From: Macondimonas sp045864775 | GTDB taxonomy: Bacteria > Pseudomonadota > Gammaproteobacteria > UBA5335 | Direction: 5' to 3' | DNA: 64,000 nt | Assembly: GCA_045864775.1 (NCBI GenBank) | Contig: BTVR01000001.1 | Coordinates: forward strand, 620,001-684,000 | Shown here: positions 8,798 through 16,697 of the stretch, piece after piece | Layout: every line of letters begins with the position of its first letter | Position numbering within the stretch: the first letter of the stretch is position 1 | Notes under the pieces: model-generated | The model's input: only the letters and a program-made list of their open reading frames with translations | Told to the model about the DNA's origin: nothing | Database searches by the model: none | Program-made: the position numbers and the translations under genes

Positions 8798-9799
8798 TCA
8801 GGGCCCGTCGCTGACCCGCCGCTGCAGCTTGCGGACGCCCTGCCGGCCGATCAGCAGCAACAGCACCGGCGCTCCCGCCAGAAGATGCCAGTAATAGGTG
8901 GAAAAACGCCAGAGCAGGATCGCGGTGGCCAGTTGCGGCGCGGCCACGTAAGGCGCGAGCAGGGCCGCGGATCCGAGTTCCGTGACCCCCGCCCCGCCCG
9001 GCAGCAAGCCGATCTGCCCGGCGCTGAGCGCCACCATCTGCACCAGAAAGACCGCCGCCCACGCGAGCGGCGCGTTCAACCCCCAGAGCACGAAATAGAG
9101 CACGCTGTAGCGCGTGATCCACTGCAGGGCGCACACGCCATAGATCGCCAGCAAGCGGGATTTGGGGATCGCCAGCAGCTCGTGAACCCGGCGCCGGAAC
9201 AACAGCGCAAAGCGCCCAATGCGCCGCCGCGCCGTTGGCGCCACGCCGGTCAGATCGCCCAGCGCCTCGCCCCACCGCAGGATGCGGCGAAAACGCAGCA
9301 GCGCCAGCAGGGATAGCGCCAGCAGGACGAGCAGCACGCCGACGGCCGCCATCGCGCCGGCCTCGAGGCCCGGCGGCCACAGCGGACACCACCACACCAC
9401 CAGCGGAATCAGCACGATGAAGAACGTGAGATCGATGAACTGATCCATGGTGTAGATGGCCGCGCCATCGGCGCCGCGCAGCCCGTGGCGCCCCAGCAGG
9501 GTGGCATAGGCGACCGGCCCGGCCAGTCCCAGCGGCGTCGCGTTCACCACGCACTCGGTGGCCATCACGGTCGCGAGCGCCTCGCGCTGACCCAGTCGCG
9601 CGCGCTCCATCGCCAAGAGCCGCAACCGCAGCGCGCTGAAATTCCAGGCCAGCACGGCCAAGCTGGGCCCGAGCACGAACAGTGGCCCGGGCACCTGATG
9701 CAGCAGCCGCAACGCCTCGCTGCCGCCATACCAGAGCGGCACCGCCAGCCCGGCCAGCACTGCGATGCCGAGCAAAATCCAGGGATGACGTCGCAACAT
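8798..9799 (-). CDS. Flippase-like integral membrane protein (LPG synthase TM region family)
   Basis: A 333-residue polytopic membrane protein with about eight hydrophobic segments and the family-typical runs ATECVVNATPLGLAGPVAY, TMDQFIDLTFF and GLLPGGAGVTELGSAALL. This is the UPF0104/YbhN-type domain also found as the flippase half of lysyl-phosphatidylglycerol synthases. It is the last gene of a three-gene minus-strand set with a DUF2334 deacetylase-fold protein and a GT4 glycosyltransferase, which suggests synthesis and movement of a modified glycolipid. The lipid is unknown. Confidence 0.75.
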   Translation of the reverse strand: MLRRHPWILLGIAVLAGLAVPLWYGGSEALRLLHQVPGPLFVLGPSLAVLAWNFSALRLRLLAMERARLGQREALATVMATECVVNATPLGLAGPVAYATLLGRHGLRGADGAAIYTMDQFIDLTFFIVLIPLVVWWCPLWPPGLEAGAMAAVGVLLVLLALSLLALLRFRRILRWGEALGDLTGVAPTARRRIGRFALLFRRRVHELLAIPKSRLLAIYGVCALQWITRYSVLYFVLWGLNAPLAWAAVFLVQMVALSAGQIGLLPGGAGVTELGSAALLAPYVAAPQLATAILLWRFSTYYWHLLAGAPVLLLLIGRQGVRKLQRRVSDGP

Positions 9800-9809
9800 G
9801 CTCCTCCGC

Positions 9810-10562
9810 TCAGGGCCGGCGCGCCATCCACGCCCCCTTGGTCAGCGATTCCCGGTCCTGCGCCAGCCGGTCGATGGCCTGCATCCACCAGCGCGCCACG
9901 GCCGGATACGCCAGATCGGCGGGATGGATGTCGAGCCGGATCGCCGGGCGGTTGCGCCCTCGCCACAACGTCCAGTCGTTGCGCAACCGCGACAGCACGC
10001 GCCGCGAACGGCTGCGCACGCTCCAGACCAGGCTCACCTGACGCTGCACCTGCCAATCGGGCAAGCGATACAGACAGCGCCGCCCGGCAGCATAGCGCAT
10101 CGGCAACATCGGCAAGGCGCGCCGCGTGCCACGACTCATCAGCCAGGCCGGCGCGACGAAGCCTTCGGTCGCCAGGCCGACCTCGGCGAGGTCCTGCAGC
10201 CCCCGCGCGACCCGCGCCAGCGCCCGCGACGCGCTCAAGGCGGCGAACTCCCCTTCCCGGGCCGTATAGATCCGTCGCACCAGCCACTGCAGCGGCGAGC
10301 GCCCGAGCGGCTCGCCGTCCAGATGCCGCACGCCGTGGAACACGATCTCGTCTCCCTGCGCGCGGCGCGCCTGCAGCGTGGCGACGAACTCGGGATGCTC
10401 GCGCAGATGGCCGCCGCCGTGATAGTCGGTGACAACCAGCAGCGAACTCACGATGCTGCAGCGATCCAGTGCTTCGAGCAGCGCCGTGTAGCGCGGCCAG
10501 GTCTGTGGCGCGACGTCATGCAGCACCACCATCAGCACCTTGCTGGAGGGGCGCGTAGCCAT
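9810..10562 (-). CDS. DUF2334 polysaccharide-deacetylase-fold protein
   Basis: About 250 residues. The N-terminal strand VLMVVLHDVAPQTW and the later FHGVRHLDGEPLGR and APAWLMSRGTRRAL segments are those of DUF2334 proteins, which have the NodB-like deacetylase barrel. Likely activity is removal of acetyl groups from a carbohydrate, possibly of a glycolipid. The ATG at 10562 lies 47 bases inside the preceding glycosyltransferase gene; an upstream ATG at 10601 would lengthen the overlap to 86 bases. Neither start has a strong ribosome binding site, so translation is probably coupled to the upstream gene. Confidence 0.7.
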   Translation of the reverse strand: MATRPSSKVLMVVLHDVAPQTWPRYTALLEALDRCSIVSSLLVVTDYHGGGHLREHPEFVATLQARRAQGDEIVFHGVRHLDGEPLGRSPLQWLVRRIYTAREGEFAALSASRALARVARGLQDLAEVGLATEGFVAPAWLMSRGTRRALPMLPMRYAAGRRCLYRLPDWQVQRQVSLVWSVRSRSRRVLSRLRNDWTLWRGRNRPAIRLDIHPADLAYPAVARWWMQAIDRLAQDRESLTKGAWMARRP

Positions 10563-11670
10563 CCGAATCGATGGCGGGACGGATGCCGACAAGCTGTTCA
10601 TAGGTCTGCCTGAGTTGGTTCATCTGTATCGTCCAGTCCCACTGGGCTTGCGCCCAGCGCCGGGCCTGCGCCCCCATGAAGTCCCGGTCCTGCGCGCAGA
10701 GTTCGCGCACGGCCGCGGCCATGGCCTCCGGCGTCGGCGCCGCCGCCACCACGCCGGTCCCGGGCGCGATCAGTTCGGGCAGTGCGCCACGATCGCTGAC
10801 CACGACCGGCGTCCCACTTGCCATCGCCTCGAGCACCACCAGGCCGAAGGTCTCGCAGTCGCCCGCGTGAACGAAGGCATCGGCGCTCGCCAGCAGCCGC
10901 GACAAGGCCGCGCCGCGGATATAGCGCGATCGCACCGTGACATTCGCCTGTCGTACCGCGGGCATGCCGGGGCCGACGAGCAGGAGGTGATGGCCCGCGC
11001 CAAGCCGGCGGAAGGCCTCGACCAGCACCGGCAGATTCTTTTCCGGCGCGGCACGGCCCACGAAGAGCGCCAGCCGCGTATCCGCCGCCACGCCCAGACG
11101 CTGCTTCAGCGCCGCCCGGTCGGCATGGCGCGGATGGAAGGCGTTGCAGTCCACGCCCAAGCCCTGCGGCTGGAGTCGCTCCACCCCCGCCTCCGCCAGA
11201 CGCTGCATCACATGACGGCTGGGGACCAGCACTCGATCGAAACGCCCGTAGAAGTCCCGCACGTACCGCCGCGCGGCCGTCCGCAGCGGCGCTCCGCCCA
11301 CGCGCCCCAGCAGCGACACGATGTCGGAGTGATAGAACGCCACCACCGGCACGCCGAGGCGCTGTCCGGCCTCGAGCGACGCCCAGCCCGGCACGCCCGG
11401 ATCGCCGGCTTCGATCAGGTCGGGCCGGGCCGCCTCGAGCGCCGCGATCCAGCCGCGCTGCCGCCATGGAAAGCGGTAGCCGTGACTGAACGGCAAGGGG
11501 CCGGCGGCCACGTACCGGACAGAACCCAAACGGCGCGTGCGCCGCGCCGGAACCACCAGCGTGTGGCGCCAGCCGGGCAGCGCCCCCAGCATGTGCCGCT
11601 TGATTTCGAGGTAGCGACGCACCCCGCCGCTGTCCGGGGCATAGAAAAACGTGACATCCGCCAGATGCAC
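10516..11670 (-). CDS. GT4-family glycosyltransferase
   Basis: A 384-residue GT-B glycosyltransferase. The N-terminal acceptor domain starts DVTFFYAPDSGGVRRYL; the nucleotide-sugar-binding C-terminal domain shows LFVGRAAPEKNLPVLVEA and the E-x7-E motif in ETFGLVVLEAMASGTPVV. It uses a GTG start (11670) 4 bases after a strong GAGGAGGAG element. It opens the operon with the DUF2334 deacetylase and the flippase-like protein. The sugar donor and acceptor cannot be deduced. Upstream lies the junction with the defence island. Confidence 0.85.
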   Translation of the reverse strand: MHLADVTFFYAPDSGGVRRYLEIKRHMLGALPGWRHTLVVPARRTRRLGSVRYVAAGPLPFSHGYRFPWRQRGWIAALEAARPDLIEAGDPGVPGWASLEAGQRLGVPVVAFYHSDIVSLLGRVGGAPLRTAARRYVRDFYGRFDRVLVPSRHVMQRLAEAGVERLQPQGLGVDCNAFHPRHADRAALKQRLGVAADTRLALFVGRAAPEKNLPVLVEAFRRLGAGHHLLLVGPGMPAVRQANVTVRSRYIRGAALSRLLASADAFVHAGDCETFGLVVLEAMASGTPVVVSDRGALPELIAPGTGVVAAAPTPEAMAAAVRELCAQDRDFMGAQARRWAQAQWDWTIQMNQLRQTYEQLVGIRPAIDSDGYAPLQQGADGGAA

Positions 11671-11934
11671 CCGGCTCCTCCTCGGCGGCGCCCGCCTCCC
11701 GGCCGGAGGCTATAGCCGGTCATGCTAGCCCGGCCTCATTGCAGAATGGAGACAGCGCGCGACGCCGGCCGACCACGCGGGTCGCCGGGACCGATAAAGA
11801 CACCCGGGCGACCGCCAAGCGCGCAACGTGGCGCCCAAGACCAGCGGTCTGCGAAAAGCGTGTTTCCGTCTATCCGAGCGAAACGCAAAACAGGACAATG
11901 AGCGCTTTCGATGCGCGCCAAGGATGAGCACGAC
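11671..11934. other. Intergenic junction before the defence island
   Basis: 264 bases between the start of the glycosyltransferase and the hsdM remnant. I see no gene. It must hold the glycosyltransferase promoter on the minus strand and, on the plus strand, whatever promoter once drove hsdM. An AAGGA element at about 11920 precedes the hsdM-like ATG at 11935. No integrase, tRNA end or clear direct repeat marks the island edge. Confidence 0.5.
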
Positions 11935-11994
11935 ATGGCACGAGGCCAACAGAAAACTACCGCCGCGCTCGGCTACGAAGCCCAGATTTGGACC
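11935..11994 (+). pseudogene. hsdM 5' remnant (type I DNA methyltransferase start)
   Basis: From the ATG at 11935 the reading frame gives MARGQQKTTAALGYEAQIW then TTA. This matches the usual N-terminus of type I restriction-modification HsdM proteins (a short basic leader followed by LG[FY]EA.[LI]W..AD), which normally continues with a LR.NMDAAEYKH-type sequence. That continuation is absent: after about 20 codons the sequence loses resemblance, reading GWGSTASIVLRPKFSLPQ. The latter fragment could be part of an HsdS target-recognition region, but this is weak. An AAGGA ribosome-binding-like element precedes the ATG. I read it as the 5' end of a deleted hsdM gene. Confidence 0.6.
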
Positions 11995-12241
11995 ACTGCC
12001 GGTTGGGGTTCGACGGCGTCCATCGTTTTGCGTCCGAAATTCTCATTACCTCAAGAATTTGCACCCCGCTTTTGCCGCGGTCACGAGTCCCGTGCGTTCG
12101 CCACCCCCAGCATGATCGATTCAAGCCGACACCAACGCGTCCCGGCAGAATCCCTATCGCATGATTTGCTGGCAGTACCGCTGGAAAACGATACGAAGCC
12201 ATTTGGCAACTAAACCCGTGGTCACGCGTGCCAGTGCCGGA

Positions 12242-12361
12242 ACGGCTGAACCATGCTCCGATAGCGCCTTGCGCGATACATTGCCGCCCAAATTCTTCTC
12301 CGGTGATATATACATCAAGGACGCGGAACGACTTCTTCAGGACAATAGAGCGTTCTCATGA
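12242..12361 (+). pseudogene. hsdS 3' remnant (specificity subunit C-terminus)
   Basis: The frame ending at the TGA 12359-12361 reads SALRDTLPPKFFSGDIYIK then DAERLLQDNRAFS. HsdS proteins commonly end with a segment of the form LRDTLLPKLLSGEIR(V/I)KDAER(L/F)LE, so this is very probably the C-terminus of a type I specificity subunit. The rest of the gene is missing; the frame is open upstream only to about 12161. The stop overlaps the SIR2 gene's start as ATGA, which is the spacing expected of adjacent genes in one operon, so the SIR2 gene was probably already next to hsdS before the deletion. The frame differs from the hsdM remnant upstream. Confidence 0.6.
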
Positions 12362-14112
12362 TTGATCCGCTGCATTCCCTTGCGTTCTCCATCCAAGCAA
12401 ACCCTGGCGTCTATGCCGTGCTAGTCGGCTCGGGCGTTTCGCGTTCCGCCCAGATTCCCACTGGCTGGGAAACCACGCTCGATCTGGTGCGTAAACTGGC
12501 CGGGGTAGCGGATGAGTCCTGCGGCGCTGATCCCGCCACTTGGTATCGCGAGCGTTACGGAAAGGAGCCCGACTATTCCGATCTGCTGGACGCGCTGGCC
12601 AAAACCCCAGCCGAGCGCCAGCAGTTGCTGCGTGCCTATATCGAGCCTTCCGAAGCGGAACGTGCTGATGGCCGGAAAGCCCCCACCGCCGCGCACCGGG
12701 CCATCGCCAGCCTTGCTGCCAAAGGCTACATCCGCGTCATCATCACCACCAATTTCGACCGTCTGCTGGAAACCGCGCTGGCGGACGCTGGAGTGGTGCC
12801 GACCGTGCTCAGCTCACCCGATCAGGTGCAGGGCGCGATGCCCTTGATTCACACCCGCTGCTGCGTGTTCAAGGTGCATGGTGATTACCTGGACACCCGC
12901 ATCCGCAACACGCCCGCCGAACTGGAGCGCTATCCCGAGGCGTTCGACAGCCTGCTGGAGCGGATATTCGACGAATTCGGTCTGGTCCTTTGTGGGTGGT
13001 CGGCGCAATGGGATACCGCTTTGCGTGCCGCTGTCGAACGGGCGGTGTCCCGCCGCTTCTCCCACTTCTGGGCCGTGCGTGGCGAGCCGGGCGACGCTGC
13101 CAGACGGCTGATCGACCATCGGCAGGCGCAATCGATGCTGATTGCGGACGCGGACCGCTTTTTTGCGGAGCTTGCGCGTCTGGTCGAGGCACTGGAGCAG
13201 TTCTCGCAGCCCCATCCGTTGTCGACCGAAGCAGCGGTTGCCAGTCTCAAGGGCTATCTCACAGAACCCAGACATCGCATTCGTCTCGCCGATCTGGTGA
13301 GTGGCGAAGTGGAGCGCGTGCTCGAAGCCACTTCCGGCCCCGCGTTCGCCGTCCGCGATGGTTCCAGACCCGATACGAACAGCTTCACGGCACGGGTGCG
13401 CGCGTATGAGGCCACCTGCGAGACGCTGCTGGCCATGGCTGCCGTGGGCGGCTATTGGATGGAGGATTGGCACCTCGACACTTGGCAGAACGCCCTGACC
13501 CGCTTGGCCACGCGTCGTGACGAGGTCGGATTCAACGCTTGGGTTGAGTTGCAGCGCTATCCGGCCACATTGCTTTTATATGCATTGGGACTGGGGGCGA
13601 TTGCCGCAGGCGAGCGTGGACCGCCGTTTCTCGCGCAATTATTCGCAACGCCTGTTTATCAGAAGCATCAAGAAGACAAGACGGCCGTCGAGTTGCTGCC
13701 GCCGTTTTGTCTTTTTGAGGAGAGCAACGCTGCGAATCTTCTCGAAGGCATGGGTGGTCACCGTATACCGTTCAACGCTCGGTTACACGCATTGCTGCAA
13801 CCACGATTTCGAGGTCTGGTCCCATCTGAAGCACAATTCACCGATGTGTTCGACAGACTGGAAATTCTGATAGCGCTCGGCTACGCGTACTATACAAAAC
13901 CAGAAAAAGATCGGTACTGGGCACCACCAGGCCGCTATGGCTATTGGGGCGATAACCGGATTCGTGTCGTGAAGGAGCTGCGCACTTCTCTCGCAAGCCT
14001 CGGAGAACAATCGCCCTACGTCCAAAGCGGCATTTTTGGAAGATCGGCGGGGGAGTGTGGTGCCGGTCTGGATGCATTCGAAAAGTGGGTGCCGGAGTTG
14101 CGATGGCGATAG
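12358..14112 (+). CDS. SIR2-family defence protein (NAD-binding domain plus unknown C-terminal region)
   Basis: A 584-residue protein. The first ~270 residues form a SIR2-like Rossmann domain with all the usual landmarks: VLVGSGVSRSAQIPTGW (about 21-37), ITTNFDRLLETAL (about 131-143), KVHGDYLDTR (about 172-181) and LVLCGWSAQWD (about 209-219). SIR2 domains of this type in phage-defence proteins degrade NAD+ on infection. The remaining ~310 residues match nothing I recognise and are rich in aromatic residues; they may sense infection or oligomerise. The start overlaps the stop of the hsdS remnant as ATGA. From about 13540 to 13990 the DNA is visibly more AT-rich than the surroundings, consistent with transfer. 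Followed 107 bases later by the AAA/DUF4276 pair. Confidence 0.8.
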   Translation: MIDPLHSLAFSIQANPGVYAVLVGSGVSRSAQIPTGWETTLDLVRKLAGVADESCGADPATWYRERYGKEPDYSDLLDALAKTPAERQQLLRAYIEPSEAERADGRKAPTAAHRAIASLAAKGYIRVIITTNFDRLLETALADAGVVPTVLSSPDQVQGAMPLIHTRCCVFKVHGDYLDTRIRNTPAELERYPEAFDSLLERIFDEFGLVLCGWSAQWDTALRAAVERAVSRRFSHFWAVRGEPGDAARRLIDHRQAQSMLIADADRFFAELARLVEALEQFSQPHPLSTEAAVASLKGYLTEPRHRIRLADLVSGEVERVLEATSGPAFAVRDGSRPDTNSFTARVRAYEATCETLLAMAAVGGYWMEDWHLDTWQNALTRLATRRDEVGFNAWVELQRYPATLLLYALGLGAIAAGERGPPFLAQLFATPVYQKHQEDKTAVELLPPFCLFEESNAANLLEGMGGHRIPFNARLHALLQPRFRGLVPSEAQFTDVFDRLEILIALGYAYYTKPEKDRYWAPPGRYGYWGDNRIRVVKELRTSLASLGEQSPYVQSGIFGRSAGECGAGLDAFEKWVPELRWR

Positions 14113-14219
14113 GCGATCGCATTTTCAAATGCCGGATGTCTTGCCGATAGATCTCGACTCATGCCTTGACTTGGCTACTGGCGCAGTCTAGGCGCCAAGA
14201 AATTTTTGGAGAACATGAC

Positions 14220-15425
14220 ATGACTGCCGATCGACAGCCGCCGCGCATCGAAACCCTGCACGTCAAGAATTACCGGGCGCTGAAAGAGATTACGCTGAAC
14301 AAGATCACCCCGCTGACTGTGCTACTGGGGCCGAACGGCAGCGGCAAGTCGACCGTCTTCGATGTGTTTGCATTTCTCGCGGAGTGCTTCACCGACGGGC
14401 TGCGCAAGGCGTGGGATCGCCGGGGCCGATTCCGCGAGTTGCGCAGCCGCGATCAGGACGGCCCCATCGTCATCGAGATCCAGTACCGCGAAAAGCTGGG
14501 CTCGCCCTTGATCACCTATCACTTGGAAATCGAGGAGCAGAGCAAAGGCCCAGTGGTCGCACGTGAGTTCCTGCGCTGGAAGCGCGGCCATCCGGCGGCA
14601 CCGTTTCACTTTCTCGACTATCAGTACGGCAAGGGCAAGGTGATCACTGGGGAGGAACCGGAGTCCACGGACATCCGCATCGACAAGCCGCTGTCCGGCC
14701 CCGATGTGCTGGCGGTCAGCACCCTCGGCACCCTGGCCGAGAACCCGCGCGTCATCGCGCTGCGCAACTTCATCACTGGCTGGCATCTCTCCTACCTGTC
14801 GGCGGATGCTGCACGCGGCAACCCCGAAGCGGGCGCGGAGGAACGGCTCTCGCCCACTGGCGAAAATTTGCCCAATGTGATCCAATACCTGCGCGAGCAG
14901 CATCCCGAACGGCTGGAGCAGATCTTCGAGACCCTGCGTCGGCGCATTCCCCGCATCGAGCGGGTGCAGGCCGAGGTGCTGCAGGACAGCCGGCTTCTGC
15001 TGCTGGTGAAGGATGCCCCCTTCTCCACCCCGGTGCTGTCGCGCTTTGCCTCCGATGGCACGCTCAAGCTGCTGGCCTATCTGACCCTGCTCTACGATCC
15101 GGACCCGCCGCAACTGGTGGGCATTGAAGAACCCGAAAACTATCTGCATCCGCGTCTGCTGCCGGAGCTAGCCGAGGAGTGCCAGCAGGCGGCGCAGCGC
15201 ACCCAGTTGATCGTCACCACCCACTCGCCTTTCTTCATCAATCCGCTGCGTCCTGATGAGGTGCGGGTGCTCTACCGAGCCACCGACGGCTATACCCGGG
15301 TGCAGCGCATCGCCGACATGCGGGGCATCGCTGCCTTCATCCACCAGGGCGCCACGCTGGGCGAGCTGTGGATGGAGGGGCATTTTGAAGTCGGTGATCC
15401 GCTGGCCGCCGGGGACATGCAGTGA
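14220..15425 (+). CDS. AAA/ABC-type ATPase of an OLD-like defence pair
   Basis: A 401-residue SMC/ABC-like ATPase of the AAA15/AAA21 group. Walker A is LLGPNGSGKSTVFD (about 37-50), the ABC signature-like loop is RFASDGTLKLLAYL, Walker B is LVGIEEPENYLHP and the switch histidine lies in IVTTHSPFFINP. A TTGGAGA element 7 bases before the ATG at 14220 fixes the start over the upstream in-frame ATG at 14166. Its stop overlaps the start of the next gene (TGATG), so the two are translated together. In RloAB, PARIS and Septu similar ATPases control a nuclease or toxin partner; I infer the same here but cannot place it in a named system. Confidence 0.82.
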   Translation: MTADRQPPRIETLHVKNYRALKEITLNKITPLTVLLGPNGSGKSTVFDVFAFLAECFTDGLRKAWDRRGRFRELRSRDQDGPIVIEIQYREKLGSPLITYHLEIEEQSKGPVVAREFLRWKRGHPAAPFHFLDYQYGKGKVITGEEPESTDIRIDKPLSGPDVLAVSTLGTLAENPRVIALRNFITGWHLSYLSADAARGNPEAGAEERLSPTGENLPNVIQYLREQHPERLEQIFETLRRRIPRIERVQAEVLQDSRLLLLVKDAPFSTPVLSRFASDGTLKLLAYLTLLYDPDPPQLVGIEEPENYLHPRLLPELAEECQQAAQRTQLIVTTHSPFFINPLRPDEVRVLYRATDGYTRVQRIADMRGIAAFIHQGATLGELWMEGHFEVGDPLAAGDMQ

Positions 15426-16036
15426 TGCGGGTCGAGTTTCTGGTCGAGGAGCAGTCGGCAGAAGAAATCCTGAAACATCTTCTGCCAAGGCTGATCGGCC
15501 AGCGTGCCCAGTGGAAGCTCATCAACCTTGGTAGCAAGTCCAAGCTACTGAAAGTGCTGCCGCAACGCTTGGCCGCCTATCGCCAGCGCATCGCGCAAGG
15601 CGAAGACTTGCGGGTAGTGGTGCTGGTGGACCGCGACGATGATGATTGCGAAGTGCTCAAGCGCCGATTGGAGGTCATGGCGCGAGAAGCCAAGCTGGCG
15701 ACAAAATCTGCGCCGGATGCCGCAGGGCACTTTCTTGTCCTGAATCGCATCGTCATCGAGGAGTTGGAGTCCTGGTTCATCGGCGATCCGCAGGCGCTGC
15801 GCAAGGCTTTCATGGGGCTGCCGCCCATCGATGCCAGCAAAGGCATCTTTCGCAACCCGGACAACGGCGGCTCCTGGGAAGCATTGCATCGCGTCTTGAA
15901 AAAGCACGGAATCTACAAAAGCAGCTACCCCAAGATCGATGCCGCGCGGCGAATTGCGCCCGGTTTGGATATTCAGGTCAACCGCTCACGCAGCTTTCAG
16001 GTGTTCGTGCAAGGCATCGAGGCGCTGTTTGCATGA
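15425..16036 (+). CDS. DUF4276 protein, TOPRIM-like partner of the AAA ATPase
   Basis: A 203-residue protein with the DUF4276 pattern: MRVEFLVEEQSAEEIL at the start (acidic residues where TOPRIM proteins have the catalytic Glu), VVVLVDRDDDDCEVL (about residues 65-79, the D-x-D equivalent) and VIEELESWFIGDP (about 111-123). These are the metal-binding positions of OLD-family TOPRIM nucleases. The ATG at 15425 shares one base with the ATPase stop; a GTG at 15422 is possible. The pair probably acts as an ATPase-gated nuclease or toxin against phage or foreign DNA. Nuclease activity is inference. Confidence 0.78.
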   Translation: MRVEFLVEEQSAEEILKHLLPRLIGQRAQWKLINLGSKSKLLKVLPQRLAAYRQRIAQGEDLRVVVLVDRDDDDCEVLKRRLEVMAREAKLATKSAPDAAGHFLVLNRIVIEELESWFIGDPQALRKAFMGLPPIDASKGIFRNPDNGGSWEALHRVLKKHGIYKSSYPKIDAARRIAPGLDIQVNRSRSFQVFVQGIEALFA

Positions 16037-16164
16037 ATCACCTCGTCGGGTATTCCGAATGGAAAAAGACATACTCGAGCCAAGTCAACGGAGGCCCAAA
16101 GGATTCGCCCATGTGGGACACTTCCCTATCAGACACCATGGTCGGCGTGTCCGTCTTCGGGTAG
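16033..16164 (+). other. Short open frame after the DUF4276 gene, unrecognised
   Basis: An open frame of 43 codons begins at the ATG overlapping the DUF4276 stop and ends at 16164. The product shows no recognisable motif, and no ribosome binding site stands out beyond the upstream coding sequence. The overlap could mean a coupled small protein, or a remnant left when the rest of the type I locus was lost. It is listed so the 180 bases between the DUF4276 gene and the rhuM remnant are accounted for. Confidence 0.25.
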
Positions 16165-16217
16165 GCGATTCGGATGAATCTAACCGGACGAATCGGTGCG
16201 GCACGAGGCAGGCACGA

Positions 16218-16575
16218 ATGAATACACTGAGTGCCACCCCCGGCGGCGAGGTGCTTCTCTACGAAGGAGCCGACGAGCTCGACGCGGGTGAACGTGCGAC
16301 GGGACCGGAAGACGGTCTGGCTGACGCAGGATCAGATGGCCCGGCTGTTCGGGCGCGAGCGGTCAGTCGTGACCAAGCACATCGCAACGCTTTCCGGGAG
16401 GGGGAGCTGGAGGCGCAGGCAACCCGTGCAAAATTTACACAGGTTCAGGCCGAGGGTGGACGCACCGTCACCTGCGAGGTTGAACACTACAACCTCGACG
16501 TCGTCATTTCCGTCGGCTACCGGGTTAAATCCGTCGAGGGCGCGCGCTTTCGCCAATGGGTGAGCCGTGTGAACA
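16218..16575 (+). pseudogene. rhuM-family gene remnant with two frameshifts and a missing 3' part
   Basis: Three consecutive pieces of a RhuM-type protein lie in two frames. From the ATG at 16218: GGEVLLYEGADE. Then from about 16288, shifted by one base: DRKTVWLTQDQMARLFGRER and SVVTKHI. Then from 16392, back in the first frame: FREGELEAQATRAKF, EVEHYNLDVVISVGYRVKS and RFRQWVSRV. Intact RhuM proteins continue for another 150-200 residues; here the similarity stops at about 16572. rhuM genes are often embedded in type I restriction loci, which fits the hsd remnants 4 kb upstream. The gene cannot be expressed as a full protein. Confidence 0.75.
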
Positions 16576-16697
16576 CACGCGCAATCAGTGATGGCTCGGC
16601 CGAGCCGCTGTTCTGTCTTCAGGGCATCCGCCCGCGCCGGCACCCGGAAACGCCGCTACCAGCCCACCATGCGGCACTGCCCGTCAGTCCGCCGCGC

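Noticed and set aside
14166..14220. An upstream in-frame start for the AAA ATPase.
   Set aside because: It lacks a ribosome binding site, whereas TTGGAGA sits 7 bases before the ATG at 14220.
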